Below are positions 16,296 through 25,808 of a DNA stretch of 64,000 bases, one piece after another; position 1 is the first letter of the stretch, and every line of letters begins with the position of its first letter. The position numbers were made by a program, and so were the translations under genes. The stretch is from Acetobacter lovaniensis (GTDB lineage Bacteria; Pseudomonadota; Alphaproteobacteria; Acetobacterales; Acetobacteraceae): the NCBI RefSeq assembly GCF_014207635.1, contig NZ_JACHIE010000014.1, positions 1 through 64,000 of the forward strand, read 5' to 3'. Under the pieces are notes generated by a model that was given only the letters and a program-made list of their open reading frames with translations, was not told the DNA's origin and searched no databases.

Positions 16296-16802
16296 TCATG
16301 GCGCGCTGGCTGACGACGTGACCGTGATGGCGGCTCCCTGCACGGCCAGTCCGTGCTCAGCCGCGACCCGGCGTAATACCCTGACCACTTCCGGGGCATT
16401 GCAGGCGATCTTCCGTCCGGTCCCGGCCTCCACAAAGGTAATCGCGAGCGCTGCCTTGCGTTCGATGGCCACACTGTAGAGCCATTGCCGGTCGGGCGTG
16501 ACATCGCGGCGCAGGATACCCCGTTCCACAAACAGATTCAGATTGCGCTGGATCGACCCCTGCGAGGGTGCGTGCCCGTGCTCCAGCATTTTGCTGAGCG
16601 TTTTCCATATCTCCACCGCCGTCGCGCGTGGCCCGGCTTCCAGAATGCCATGAAACAGGATGCGCCGCAGATCGGTCATTTTGATGCCGACCTCTTCGCT
16701 GCGTTCCTCCAGGCTATGCACGGCGCTGCGGCTGGCGCCCATGCCGGGGCGGATTTCATTCAGGGATGGTGAAGAACGGCGATGTTCGGAGAAGGCGAGC
16801 AT
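16296..16802 (-). CDS. Fur-like regulator lacking metal ligands
   Basis: The 168-residue protein has a Fur-type winged helix (LRRILFHGILEAGPRATAVE, then SQGSIQRNLNLFVERGILRR) and a dimerisation part with CNAPEVVRVLRRVAAEHGLA. The His and Cys residues that bind metals in Fur are missing, as the usual His-rich segment is replaced by ERKAALAITFVEAGTGRK. It is the last gene of the PepSY/ExbBD/TonB operon, 45 bases after tonB. It may be a metal-independent or degenerate Fur paralogue that controls the iron cluster. The first 40 residues are not Fur-like, and a later start is possible. Confidence 0.6.
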   Translation of the reverse strand: MLAFSEHRRSSPSLNEIRPGMGASRSAVHSLEERSEEVGIKMTDLRRILFHGILEAGPRATAVEIWKTLSKMLEHGHAPSQGSIQRNLNLFVERGILRRDVTPDRQWLYSVAIERKAALAITFVEAGTGRKIACNAPEVVRVLRRVAAEHGLAVQGAAITVTSSASAP

Positions 16803-16847
16803 GGGTTTGATCCTGTCACGATCAGAGATAAGGAAACGGCAGAAATC

Positions 16848-17720
16848 TCAGTTTCCGCCAGCATGGATGTAAAACTCGACGGGCACCGTCAGGGTGATGG
16901 GATCCCCCGCGACACTGTCTGGCGGAATGGGCAGCGGCTGAGCACGTTTGGGCAGGGCGATGGCTTCCTGATCCAGCAGCGGATGGCCGGAGGAGCTGGC
17001 CAGCGTGACCGCAAGCACATGGCCTTTGCGGTCCATGGAGAAGGTCACAGTCGGCACGCCTTCCTGATGGTCGGCCATGGCGTCGGACGGATAGCGCTTG
17101 AACTTTTCAAGCTGCGCCAGCAAAGCCCCCTGCCAGGTCACCGGGTCGTGTGACGCTTTTGACGACGAGGCACCGGGAGCCGGAGCGGCCTGGGTTGGGG
17201 CGGGCGGCGCTTCCGCTGACGGAGGGGCGGTCGTGGTCTCGGCCGGGGGTGTCTTATCCGGGATGGGCTTCTTGAGGTTCGGGACCGGCTTGCTCTTCCT
17301 GACGATCTTGCGTGGTTTTTCCGGTTTGGGCACCGGGATTGGCGGATTGGGCGCAGGTGACGGCGGAGCCGTGATCTTTGGCGGCTCGACCGGGGCCGGG
17401 TCAGGGATGGACTGCGTCTGCTGAGGGCCGGGCGGAAGGTCCGTCGGCGGGGTCGGCGTGGACACCGGTTCCGGAGCCATATCGATTGCGATCGCAGCCG
17501 GTGGTGGTTCCGGCACGGCCATGACTGGCGGGGGCAGCCGCATGATCCACCAGACCGCCCCACCACTGACGGCGAGCACGGCGAGGAACGACAGGCCCCA
17601 CCTTATCGTGTCCTCACGCCTGGACTGCCGCAACTGCCCGCGCTGCCAGTCGGCAAAGGACATGGAGGAGCTTTCGACAGCCTCACCCTGCCCCTGCACC
17701 ATATCCGCTGTACTGCTCAC
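16848..17720 (-). CDS. tonB: TonB energy transducer
   Basis: The 290-residue protein has an N-terminal cytoplasmic part, one membrane anchor (WGLSFLAVLAVSGGAVWWIM, near residues 42-61), a long Pro- and Lys-rich periplasmic spacer, and a C-terminal TonB domain with LLAQLEKFKRYPSDAM and GVPTVTFSMDRKGHVLAV. It transmits proton-motive energy from ExbB/ExbD to outer-membrane receptors. The start overlaps exbD by four bases. The long, proline-rich N-terminus before the anchor is slightly extended compared with simple TonB proteins. Confidence 0.93.
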   Translation of the reverse strand: MSSTADMVQGQGEAVESSSMSFADWQRGQLRQSRREDTIRWGLSFLAVLAVSGGAVWWIMRLPPPVMAVPEPPPAAIAIDMAPEPVSTPTPPTDLPPGPQQTQSIPDPAPVEPPKITAPPSPAPNPPIPVPKPEKPRKIVRKSKPVPNLKKPIPDKTPPAETTTAPPSAEAPPAPTQAAPAPGASSSKASHDPVTWQGALLAQLEKFKRYPSDAMADHQEGVPTVTFSMDRKGHVLAVTLASSSGHPLLDQEAIALPKRAQPLPIPPDSVAGDPITLTVPVEFYIHAGGN

Positions 17721-18205
17721 GGTGTTTTTCCAGATGCTGGCGCAGCAGCGTTGCCGGACGGTACAGGCGTGGAGCCAGCTTCACTGCCTTCTTCCTGCCC
17801 CTGCAGATTGACCAGCGCGACCTTGAGATAACCAGCGGACCGCAGCTTATCCATGACACCCATCAGCGTGCCGTAATCGACCGTCTTGTCGGCCCGTAGG
17901 AAGATGCGTTCGTCCTTGTTGCCTTTGGTCGCACTTTCCAGCGCGCCGGGAAGAGCGTCGGTGCTGATGTCATCTTCCCCCAGCGCCAGGCCATGATCGG
18001 CCTTGACGGTGAGAAATACCGGATCATCGGGGCGCGGTGTCGGCTTTTCGGTCGAGGACGGCAGGTCCACCGGCACGTTCACCGTGGTCAGCGGGGCGGT
18101 AACCATGAAGATCACCAGCAGGACAAGCATCACGTCGATGAACGGCGTGACGTTGATCTCGCTCGCCTCATGCAGGTTCTCATCGGTATGACGGATGCGG
18201 ATCAT
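17717..18205 (-). CDS. exbD: ExbD/TolR family protein
   Basis: The 162-residue protein has the ExbD layout: short N-terminus, one membrane helix (VTPFIDVMLVLLVIFMVTAP) with the conserved Asp in FIDVML that carries protons, and a periplasmic domain with VFLTVKADHG and DKTVDYGTLMGVMDKLRSAG. A short Gly/Ala/Pro tail follows. It works with ExbB to energise TonB. It lies five bases after exbB and overlaps tonB. Confidence 0.95.
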   Translation of the reverse strand: MIRIRHTDENLHEASEINVTPFIDVMLVLLVIFMVTAPLTTVNVPVDLPSSTEKPTPRPDDPVFLTVKADHGLALGEDDISTDALPGALESATKGNKDERIFLRADKTVDYGTLMGVMDKLRSAGYLKVALVNLQGQEEGSEAGSTPVPSGNAAAPASGKTP

Positions 18206-18210
18206 GCCGC

Positions 18211-18957
18211 TTACTCCCCCGCCACAGAACGGCTGTCACGCGATGCGCCAAGCCGCACCACCTGCCCGCTGGCCGTCAGCGCCTGCATGCGCCCCAGATC
18301 ACGGGAGACAAGACGCATGACCAGTGACGTCAGATCAGCCACCTGCGCGCGGCAGGAAGCCGTCTGGCGGGCGAGATGGTTGTAGATCACTACGGCCGGG
18401 ATGGCCGCGACCAGACCAAGGGCTGTCGCCAGCAGGGCCTCGGCGATACCGGGAGCGACCACTGCGAGGCTGGTCGCCTTGCTGGCCGCTATACCGGTGA
18501 ACGAGGTCATGATGCCCCAGACCGTGCCGAACAGACCAATAAAAGGCGAGGTTGCGCCAATGGTGGCCAGCACGCCCGTGCCACGCATGAGCCTGCGGCC
18601 CTCGGCGGCTTCAAGGCGCTCCAGATGCAGGACGATGCGTTCCTTCAGGCCGTCGCTGTCATCGGGAATGTCCTGCGACCGCGCGCGTTCCGTCTCGGCG
18701 GCCATGACCAGAGTGTGAGCGATACCGTTCTGACGGGTGCCTTCCTCGCCGAGATCCAGCGTATTGGCCTGCTCCAGCGTCTGTTCGGCTTTTGTCAGCT
18801 TCATCCGCACGCGCAGCAGCTCGAGCGATTTGGCAATGAAGATCGTCCAGGTCAGCAGCGACGCCACGGCCAGAAGGATCATCACACAGCGGACCACCGG
18901 CCCTGCGTTGAGGAACATCTCCCACGGGGAAAAGGAAATAGGAGCAAGATCGGTCAT
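18211..18957 (-). CDS. exbB: ExbB/TolQ proton channel protein
   Basis: The protein of about 248 residues begins MTDLAPISFSPWEMFL. I chose this start because AAAGGAGG lies about five bases upstream and a longer frame has no family similarity. It has a first membrane helix (CVMILLAVASLLTWTIFIAK) and the conserved MotA/TolQ/ExbB part with IGATSPFIGLFGTVWGIMTS and GIAEALLATALGLVAAIPAV. It forms the pentameric channel that uses the proton gradient. The start overlaps the small membrane gene upstream. Confidence 0.94.
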   Translation of the reverse strand: MTDLAPISFSPWEMFLNAGPVVRCVMILLAVASLLTWTIFIAKSLELLRVRMKLTKAEQTLEQANTLDLGEEGTRQNGIAHTLVMAAETERARSQDIPDDSDGLKERIVLHLERLEAAEGRRLMRGTGVLATIGATSPFIGLFGTVWGIMTSFTGIAASKATSLAVVAPGIAEALLATALGLVAAIPAVVIYNHLARQTASCRAQVADLTSLVMRLVSRDLGRMQALTASGQVVRLGASRDSRSVAGE

Positions 18958-19205
18958 GAGAGACCTCCTTTGGAAGACGGTCTGCGCCACGCCCGGATCA
19001 GGCAGGTGACCGTAACGATAAGGGGAATGGAAAGAGCAGCCCAGGACAGGGCCAGCCAGATACCGTGTTGCCCCAGCAGGGCGGACAGCAGGCCGAAGGT
19101 GGTCAGCAGACCCAATGCGATCGGCCACGGCCAGACAGCAACCGGAACACGCGACGGAGATGCTGCAAAGTATGATTGGGACGTTTCGGGTCGCAAGGCG
19201 TTCAT
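18954..19205 (-). CDS. Small two-helix membrane protein of the iron operon
   Basis: The 83-residue protein has two hydrophobic segments (PWPIALGLLTTFGLLSALLG and LALSWAALSIPLIVTVTCLI) and a basic C-terminus. It sits between the PepSY gene and exbB with four-base overlaps on both sides, so it is clearly part of the operon. Small membrane proteins of the DUF3325/DUF3649 kind occur at this place in other siderophore loci; I cannot assign it to a family with certainty. Confidence 0.75.
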   Translation of the reverse strand: MNALRPETSQSYFAASPSRVPVAVWPWPIALGLLTTFGLLSALLGQHGIWLALSWAALSIPLIVTVTCLIRAWRRPSSKGGLS

Positions 19206-20449
19206 CGCGCGCCCTCCCCGGTCAGGGCAGAAACAGGCGCACCTTCCGCATCATCCAGATCATACCCCAGAGCCCGTAGCCGGGCGTCAGTGGCGATCTT
19301 CCGTTTGCCAGCCCACAGCACCAGACCGCTGACCAGCACACCAATCACAACAACATCGAGCAACGCCCAGAGGATTTTCAAAGGCATGCCACCGTAATCA
19401 CCAAAATGCAGCGGGCGGGAAATTTCAAGGAAGCGCAGATACCAGGGCATGGGATAGGCTCCGGTCAGCTCGCCCGTGCGGGCATCGACCAGCACCGGGG
19501 TGAACAGCCGCGCCCGCAACGGGGTCGCGCCTCGTGTCCAGAGCACATAATGCACCGGGCTGCCGAAGGACGCGCCGGGAAAAGACAGGCCGGTCACCTC
19601 GTTGCCGGGGGCTACTTTGGCCGCCGTATCGAACGCGGCCTGCACGGAAGACAGATGGTCCTGCGACGGCACCGGCAGGTTGGCGTAAGGGCGTAAAATC
19701 TGCCGCACGTCGGTCACACGCCACAGGCCGAACAGCGGCGTCTGGAGTTCGTTGACCAGTCCGGTAAAGCCCACCACCGTTGCCCAGATCAGTGTGGCAG
19801 CCCCCAGCAGGTTGTGCAGATCCAGCCATGTCAGGCGCGAAGCCCGATCCCGCCGGACCGAGCCGAACGGCAGGCGCTTCATGAACCGGCCATACAGCAC
19901 CGTGCCGGAAATCAGGGATGCAACGAAGACACCACCCATCGCGCCAAGAAACAGCCGACCAGTTAATCCTGCAAACAGGCTGGTGTGAAGCCGATTGCAA
20001 ATGCCCATGATGATACCCGTCCAGGTGCGCGGCTCTTTAGGCGCATCCGCCGGACGAGACTGTTCCAGCACCTTGGCCGTGCGGGCATCGAACTTGATCC
20101 AGTGGCCGGAATTGCGATCCGGATAATTCTCGTCGTCCTTCAGCGCCTGCCAGCTTGGCGCCATCGAGATCAGAACAGCCGGCTCATCATCATCTGGTGA
20201 AACATTGGTGATGATCTGGCCGGGGTACAGCGCCCGCGCCTTCTCCACGATGACGTCCAGACTGGCATTTGGCGTGCCGGGCGGGAGAACTTCATACGGT
20301 GGATCATCGTCACCGACGAACGTGTCCCATATCTGCTCGGAGAACAGCAGCGGCAGCCCGGTCACGCACACCACCAACAGGAACAGCGTGCAGACCAGGC
20401 TTGTCCATTTATGGACCACAAACCAGCGGCGAAGGGTACGGGTCGTCAT
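19202..20449 (-). CDS. PepSY-associated membrane protein, likely siderophore-iron reductase
   Basis: The protein of 415 residues starts MTTRTLRRWFVVHKWTSLVC; the family typically starts this way, so I prefer this ATG to the upstream one. It has four membrane helices: the first at residues 14-35 (LFLLVVCVTGLPLLF), two in the middle (MGGVFVASLISGTVLYGR, LLGAATLIWATVVGFTGL) and one near the end (ILWALLDVVVIGVLVSGLVL), with periplasmic PepSY-like domains between them. Such proteins accompany TonB-dependent receptors and in some systems reduce ferric siderophores. It leads the operon running to the terminator at 16255. Confidence 0.88.
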   Translation of the reverse strand: MTTRTLRRWFVVHKWTSLVCTLFLLVVCVTGLPLLFSEQIWDTFVGDDDPPYEVLPPGTPNASLDVIVEKARALYPGQIITNVSPDDDEPAVLISMAPSWQALKDDENYPDRNSGHWIKFDARTAKVLEQSRPADAPKEPRTWTGIIMGICNRLHTSLFAGLTGRLFLGAMGGVFVASLISGTVLYGRFMKRLPFGSVRRDRASRLTWLDLHNLLGAATLIWATVVGFTGLVNELQTPLFGLWRVTDVRQILRPYANLPVPSQDHLSSVQAAFDTAAKVAPGNEVTGLSFPGASFGSPVHYVLWTRGATPLRARLFTPVLVDARTGELTGAYPMPWYLRFLEISRPLHFGDYGGMPLKILWALLDVVVIGVLVSGLVLWAGKRKIATDARLRALGYDLDDAEGAPVSALTGEGAR

Positions 20450-20998
20450 GAAAACCGCACTCTCACAAATGCGTGTAAGAGTAAGTCGCAACAACAGAAT
20501 ACGCGCAAAACCTCATCCCTCGCCCTTCGTTCCCGGTCTTTTCAGCCACATCACGCTCATCCGTGCGATTATGGCCGCAGGATGCTCCGTGCCGGACTTT
20601 TAACCGAAAACATTCATCTCATTATGTAAGACGATCTAAGAGATCGCATTTTCATTTTTTTTGGAGACTTGGTGCCTTATCCAAAATGCATCTGCATCTT
20701 GAAAGCACACAAAACATCCATTCCCAGAGACGCTGCATGAATACTGTATAAAGCTTTATAAAACTGTCCGCTCTGCAAGCCGAATTTTGCAGGGACACCT
20801 CTCGCATCTTGCACACTTGCGGGTCACGATTTTGACATGGGTCGCCCCACGGTTGTTGCCGTGGGCAGTCCACGCATCTTGCATGGGTCCGCCCTTCGAG
20901 ACTTGCAGCATGCCTGCCCCACGAGTTTGGCATAGAAACGAGGGGCAAGGTGCTGAAATTAATAGGGAAAAGATGCCGTAGTTCGGGGTGGGGAAATT
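20450..20998. other. Intergenic region between receptor and PepSY operon
   Basis: This 549-base stretch holds the promoter of the PepSY operon and the end of the receptor transcript. A hairpin, CCCACGG at 20846-20852 with CCGTGGG at 20859-20865, lies inside it without a T-run. GCATCTTGCA occurs twice (near 20804 and 20874). No gene is supported. Confidence 0.45.
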
Positions 20999-23572
20999 TC
21001 ACCAATTGTAAGTCAGGTTTCCATACACCCGCCGTCCCTGACCAATATAGCAATCATAATTGGAGCACCGTGTTACGTAATATTTGTTCGTCAAGTTAGA
21101 TATTGCTAACTGTGCTTTCAGTCCTTTGAGAGATGGTATTGATGCGCCAAAATCATAATGAGCGCCGATATCAAACAGGAAATATGCGGGCGTTTTGAAC
21201 GATTCTACGTTATCGGTGTATCTAAATCCCACATAGCGCATTCCTCCATTCACACCAAAACCTTTTAGGCTGTTTCCCGGGAGCGAATAGTCCAGAAATA
21301 CTGAAAACATATTGCGTGGCACATAGGGAACGAACATTCCTTCTTGAGAAATGGCGTTACCATAAGTTGAGCCTGTATAAGGATTATACCGCTTTGCTGT
21401 TTTGTTTGTCTTTGCATACCGGATATCCACGTAACTATAAGAGGCTATCATTCTCAGATCTTTCGTAAGGTTCGCATTCGCTGAGACTTCAAAACCTTGA
21501 GACTTAACTCGTCCCGCATCAAGGCTGTAATTAGTGTGGACGGGGTCCTGCTCTAGATAATGGTCTTCATCGATATGAAAAGCTGAAGCTGTCAACAGAA
21601 TATCCTTGTTAGGAACTTTATATTTTAGTCCAACTTCCAGTTGCTTCCCAGCCAACGGTGCAAATGGCTGTCCTTGATAGTTTGTTGAAGTCTGAGGAAC
21701 GAAGGATGTTGAATAACTAAAATAAGGAGTTAATCCAAAAGCAAAATTATAAAGAATACCCGCCCTCCAGGTAAAAGCGCTCGCTGGTTGTGGTGCCGTA
21801 TTTCCTGGGGTCTCTGTTGTAATATTTTGTCCATTGGTATTGTTGTAGGTGTGGCTCAAAGCGTGCCCATTATAATTTATCCAATCTTGCCTACCCCCCA
21901 ACAGGATTGATAAGCGCTTCCACTTGATCTGATCTTGAAAATATATACCCTCTTGAAAATAATCATACCGCGATGTGCCGAATGATCCTTTACAGCCGGC
22001 TGAAACAGAGGTGCTAAAACAAGGGGTATAGCTTGCCCCCGGGTTGTACATATTTACAATAAAATCCCCCCCCGTCGTTTTGTCTCTCTGGTAATACCAA
22101 TTATAATGATAAGATCTAAAATCAGAGCCAACAACCCATGTATGTTGTAACGGTCCTGTCTGAAATTTTCCGTATACTCTGGTATCAAGAGCGGTAGTTT
22201 TGAAAGTCTCTTTAGCCCATTCTGGCGCCTGATATACCTCTTCGGAATTTACAGAGCCATCGTAGTATGAATCTTTATCATTCATGCTACTTTGCTCGTA
22301 TCTAAATGTTTGGCTGAAATTTATATACTTATTAAACTTATGCTGAAACTGGTATTCAAACATTGCGGTTGTATCTGCTTGCGTATTCCAGTTAGTGGCA
22401 CCAAGAAAATTTCTTCGCGGAATTCGACGATATCCGTCCGTAATTAATGACCCTTTCAAAGGATAGTCATTAGACTGACTGATGCCTGTCCCTGGCGTAT
22501 ACATATACATCCCGAGAAGGGTCAGAGACGTTTTATGATCGATGTCCCATGTTATAGACGGCAGTACACCAACCCGATGATAATCGACATGGTCCGTTTG
22601 TGTCCCTTGTGTTACGCCAATCGCAGCGATACGATACCGCACATTTCCAGACTTGGTCAGTTTATCGCTAAAATCAACAGTAGACTGATATCGTCCCCAA
22701 TTACCAAAACCGACAGAAACTTGATGCAGCGGCGTCTCAGTCGGTTTTTTGAGGCTCATGGCAAGCATGCCACCCGGTGTCGTCTGGCCGTACATAACTG
22801 ACGCGGGCCCATTGATGGCCTCAATACGCTCCAAGAAAGCTGTTTCGCCTGCACTTTGCGAGTTGCTTAAAAGACCATCGACAAACTGGTTTGTAGAGAA
22901 GCCTCTTTGATAAAACGATATACTATCCGCTGCTGCATTACCGTTATTGAAAGTGCCAGAAGCGCCAGCATAAAGGCCCGCAGTGTATTTCAGCGCGTCC
23001 ATGACTGTTTGTGCGCCTTGGTCGAGCATCTGCTGTTTAGTTACAACATAAATCGAACTCGGGATTTCGGTTAATGGCGTATCTGTTTTGGTCGCAGACA
23101 TTGTTCTATCCGCGACATACCCAACTCCGGGCCCGGTCGGATCCTGTTGTGATACTTGTCCACCAACCCGGACCGGACCAAGGGTGATATTGGCAGCAGC
23201 CGGAACAAGCGTCACTGTATGTCCGCCCGACAAGCGATATGCAAAACCTGTTCCAGCCAGCAAACGGGACAACGCATCGGCGGGTGTCAGACTGCCATTT
23301 ACGCCGGGGCTGGTCGCATTACGGATCACATCAGCCCGCACGGAAACCTGCCAGCCACTCTGAGCCCCGAAGGATGCCAAAGCGTCGCCCAGTTTCTGGG
23401 CCGGAATGTTGAATTTTTGCGCCGAAGCCTGCGCAGGTGCGGCTATAGTTTGCACGTTCGCGGCGTGCGCCACATGCCCGTCCAGACCTGCCAGCGTGGT
23501 CGTCATCAGTGCGGCTGCCAGCCAGCATGGGCGCCCTTTAGCCGCCTGCCCCGACGCAATACCTGTTTTCAT
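20999..23572 (-). CDS. TonB-dependent siderophore receptor with N-terminal signalling domain
   Basis: The protein of about 857 residues starts MKTGIASGQAAKGRP, with a signal peptide (LAAALMTTTLAGL). A secretin/TonB short N-terminal domain follows (FNIPAQKLGDALASFGAQSG), the module that talks to a FecR protein. The plug domain contains TPLTEIPSSIYVVTKQQMLD, and the 22-strand barrel ends in the aromatic residues NLTYNW, as outer-membrane proteins do. It resembles FpvA/FoxA-type ferri-siderophore receptors. The order fecI, fecR, receptor is the classical surface-signalling arrangement. The ligand cannot be told from the sequence. Confidence 0.94.
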   Translation of the reverse strand: MKTGIASGQAAKGRPCWLAAALMTTTLAGLDGHVAHAANVQTIAAPAQASAQKFNIPAQKLGDALASFGAQSGWQVSVRADVIRNATSPGVNGSLTPADALSRLLAGTGFAYRLSGGHTVTLVPAAANITLGPVRVGGQVSQQDPTGPGVGYVADRTMSATKTDTPLTEIPSSIYVVTKQQMLDQGAQTVMDALKYTAGLYAGASGTFNNGNAAADSISFYQRGFSTNQFVDGLLSNSQSAGETAFLERIEAINGPASVMYGQTTPGGMLAMSLKKPTETPLHQVSVGFGNWGRYQSTVDFSDKLTKSGNVRYRIAAIGVTQGTQTDHVDYHRVGVLPSITWDIDHKTSLTLLGMYMYTPGTGISQSNDYPLKGSLITDGYRRIPRRNFLGATNWNTQADTTAMFEYQFQHKFNKYINFSQTFRYEQSSMNDKDSYYDGSVNSEEVYQAPEWAKETFKTTALDTRVYGKFQTGPLQHTWVVGSDFRSYHYNWYYQRDKTTGGDFIVNMYNPGASYTPCFSTSVSAGCKGSFGTSRYDYFQEGIYFQDQIKWKRLSILLGGRQDWINYNGHALSHTYNNTNGQNITTETPGNTAPQPASAFTWRAGILYNFAFGLTPYFSYSTSFVPQTSTNYQGQPFAPLAGKQLEVGLKYKVPNKDILLTASAFHIDEDHYLEQDPVHTNYSLDAGRVKSQGFEVSANANLTKDLRMIASYSYVDIRYAKTNKTAKRYNPYTGSTYGNAISQEGMFVPYVPRNMFSVFLDYSLPGNSLKGFGVNGGMRYVGFRYTDNVESFKTPAYFLFDIGAHYDFGASIPSLKGLKAQLAISNLTNKYYVTRCSNYDCYIGQGRRVYGNLTYNW

Positions 23573-23717
23573 GTTCGTATCGTCTCCAGTCCGCGTCATA
23601 TCCAAATTCTGAATCTGGCTTGTTGCAATTCAGACGCAACAGCAGCTTTCTGATGGAGAGACGAAACCGGGTATCCGGATCTTCAAAAAAAGTTTTCGAA
23701 TTTTTGAGATCAGACGA

Positions 23718-24719
23718 TCAGCGCGCGGACAGAACAACAATCCAGGGCGAGATCCGATACATCGTGGCACCCTGCGCGTGCGCGACGGCCGCGAGCGCCT
23801 CAAGCGGGTCAGATAGATTGTAGACCCCGGTCAACGGCTGGTGCGCAAGGTCGCCACGCAGGACAATGACACCATGGAACCAAGGCCGGATAGCCTCCAC
23901 GGCGTCGCCTACCGTCCGGTCCCGCACCATAGCCCGTGCGCTCGTCCACAGAGCAACTTCTTCCGGCTCTATGTGCCGACGGGCGACGTCGAAAACACGA
24001 TCACCATGCGTTTGAACGCGTATTTCATCTCCGGCACGGAGCACTTCACGCACCCCATGCGGCGATCCGCTGGTTTCAACCTGGACCGCTCCCTCGCGGA
24101 CAGCGACAGTTGTGTCCGCAGCGTTACGACGAACGTCAAAGGCCGTTCCTACATCCGTGGTTTGAACTGCCCCTGTCGTCACAACAAAGGGTCGCTTCGC
24201 ATCATGGGTCACCTGAAAAAAGGCTTCGCCACGCAGGAGACGAACATCACGGCGTCCGGCAGTGAAGTGGGTCGCAATGGCGCTTGATGGCGCGAGCCGG
24301 ATCGTGCTGCCATCAGCAAGCGTGACTTCGCGCTGCTGGGCAACGCCCGTTATCTGATCGGCCTGCAAACGTAGCAGGAGTTCCGGACTGAAAACGCCAG
24401 CCGCCACGCAGGCCGCAGCCAGACCCACCGCCATAACAGCCAGTCGCCGCCGTTTCGTGGCCCGGTTCGCCGGGAACGGCACCACCTTAGCCGCTTCCAC
24501 AGGCACTGTGTCCGGTGACAGCGCGATGCCAAGCTGGTCGAACATGCTATTGACGCTGATCCAGTCCCGTTCATGAGCCGGGTCTTCGGTCAGCCATGCC
24601 TGGAACCGACGCTGCAGAAGCACGTCATCCGGCGCTTCGTTCAGTGCCAGCAGCCATTCGGTTGCCTTGCGCGGTGAGGGAATTGCCCTGTCCGCCTGAT
24701 CATCCTGTTCCGTAGCCAT
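23718..24719 (-). CDS. fecR: FecR-type anti-sigma regulator
   Basis: The 333-residue protein has an N-terminal DUF4880 sigma-binding region (ATEWLLALNEAPDDVLLQRR, then LTEDPAHERDW), a membrane helix (AVMAVGLAAACVAAGVF) and a periplasmic FecR domain with QREVTLADGSTIRLAPSSAI and LRGEAFFQVTHDAKRPFVV. It senses the ligand-bound receptor through the receptor's N-terminal domain and controls the sigma factor encoded upstream. It lies 109 bases after fecI. Confidence 0.93.
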   Translation of the reverse strand: MATEQDDQADRAIPSPRKATEWLLALNEAPDDVLLQRRFQAWLTEDPAHERDWISVNSMFDQLGIALSPDTVPVEAAKVVPFPANRATKRRRLAVMAVGLAAACVAAGVFSPELLLRLQADQITGVAQQREVTLADGSTIRLAPSSAIATHFTAGRRDVRLLRGEAFFQVTHDAKRPFVVTTGAVQTTDVGTAFDVRRNAADTTVAVREGAVQVETSGSPHGVREVLRAGDEIRVQTHGDRVFDVARRHIEPEEVALWTSARAMVRDRTVGDAVEAIRPWFHGVIVLRGDLAHQPLTGVYNLSDPLEALAAVAHAQGATMYRISPWIVVLSAR

Positions 24720-24828
24720 GCTCTCAGTATCCGGCGATGCTGCGGAACGCTACGGATGATGCGCTTCGCTCCCGGCCATAAAGACGAACTGGATGATGCG
24801 TATTTTCAAAAAATAAATGCATATGAAC

Positions 24829-25335
24829 TTATTCAATGCCGCCAAGGCGCTTACGACAGTGCTCAAGCCCATCCAGGACAAGGGCATGGGCGAGCCCGAC
24901 AGAAATGCCAAGCTGTTCCGCGACTTCCTTATATGTGTGGTTGCCCAGTCGATAAAGTTCGATCGCGCGACGGGTGCGTTCGGGCAGTTCTGCAAGGGCG
25001 TCCTGAAGACGACGGATATTATCCCGGGCCACCAATTCGGCCTCGGGGGACGCCCTGTCTTCCGCAATCTGGTTAATCCGGTCAGTGTCACCGGCGTCAT
25101 GGCGCCGACGTTCCAGATCGGCCTTGCGACGCCCATCAATAGCCAGGTTACGCACGACGCGATACAGATAGCTCAGCGGGTTTTCCCGTGGCGCGACAGC
25201 AGCAGCGCACCGTACCCAGGCTTCCTGCACCACGTCTTCCGCGTTCACGCGATCACCGGTGATGGTGCTCGCGTAATTCAGCAGGGCATTACGGTGGGCG
25301 GCGTATAAGGCCAGAAACTTTCTGTCACGCGGCAC
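24829..25335 (-). CDS. fecI: FecI-type ECF sigma factor
   Basis: The 168-residue protein has region 2 (FLALYAAHRNALLNYASTIT, AEDVVQEAWVRC, PLSYLYRVVRNLAIDGRRK) and region 4 (ALAELPERTRRAIELYRLGN, YKEVAEQLGISVGLAHALV) of ECF sigma factors. It would direct RNA polymerase to the receptor promoter when the receptor signals. A Fur-box-like palindrome lies about 70 bases upstream, so expression is probably iron-repressed. Confidence 0.94.
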   Translation of the reverse strand: MPRDRKFLALYAAHRNALLNYASTITGDRVNAEDVVQEAWVRCAAAVAPRENPLSYLYRVVRNLAIDGRRKADLERRRHDAGDTDRINQIAEDRASPEAELVARDNIRRLQDALAELPERTRRAIELYRLGNHTYKEVAEQLGISVGLAHALVLDGLEHCRKRLGGIE

Positions 25336-25404
25336 TGCCTCGGGGCTCCTTCCCCGCTTCGGTCCATCTCCTTCCCTGATATCTGGCGGGCATGAAGATG
25401 TATT

Positions 25405-25419
25405 TAAGAACGGTTCTCA
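25405..25419 (-). promoter_or_regulatory. Fur-box-like palindrome upstream of fecI
   Basis: The 15 bases read TGAGAACCGTTCTTA on the minus strand, a 7-1-7 inverted repeat with one mismatch. This is the spacing of Fur sites, with the TGAGAA/TTCTCA half sites seen in many iron-regulated promoters. It lies 70-84 bases before the fecI start. The remaining 25420-25808 shows no gene and carries the divergent upstream region of the LysR gene. Confidence 0.55.
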
Positions 25420-25808
25420 TTTCCCCATACGGGAAGGACAGGATTTCCGCAACTGACTTTGTGAATGGGTCAGCTTCGCTGTCCGTCCTGCCTGTTTTTC
25501 TGAATATTTTTTGCCGGGAATCGTCCTATCTCTATCGAGCATGAAATTTCGATTTCGCCTCACAGGGAAACACCATGAGACTGCTTTGGATGGGAACCAT
25601 AACGGACCACGAACCCCCGGCCGAATGTGTATTGCAGTCGGCTCTCCCTCTTCAGACACATCGTCCATCATATGGATGATCGTGACGATGCATCACGAGC
25701 CTGCAAGTACGTGAGCATAAATCCACAAAGCAACGCTGATGCTGCGCCACTCGTATAAGCCACGGAATATTCTACGCTCTCGGCGGCACGGCCAGACTGT
25801 GAACCATC

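Noticed and set aside
17098-17424. Long plus-strand frame opposite tonB, rich in Gly and Ala
   Set aside because: It is the antisense of the Pro-rich TonB spacer; composition explains it.
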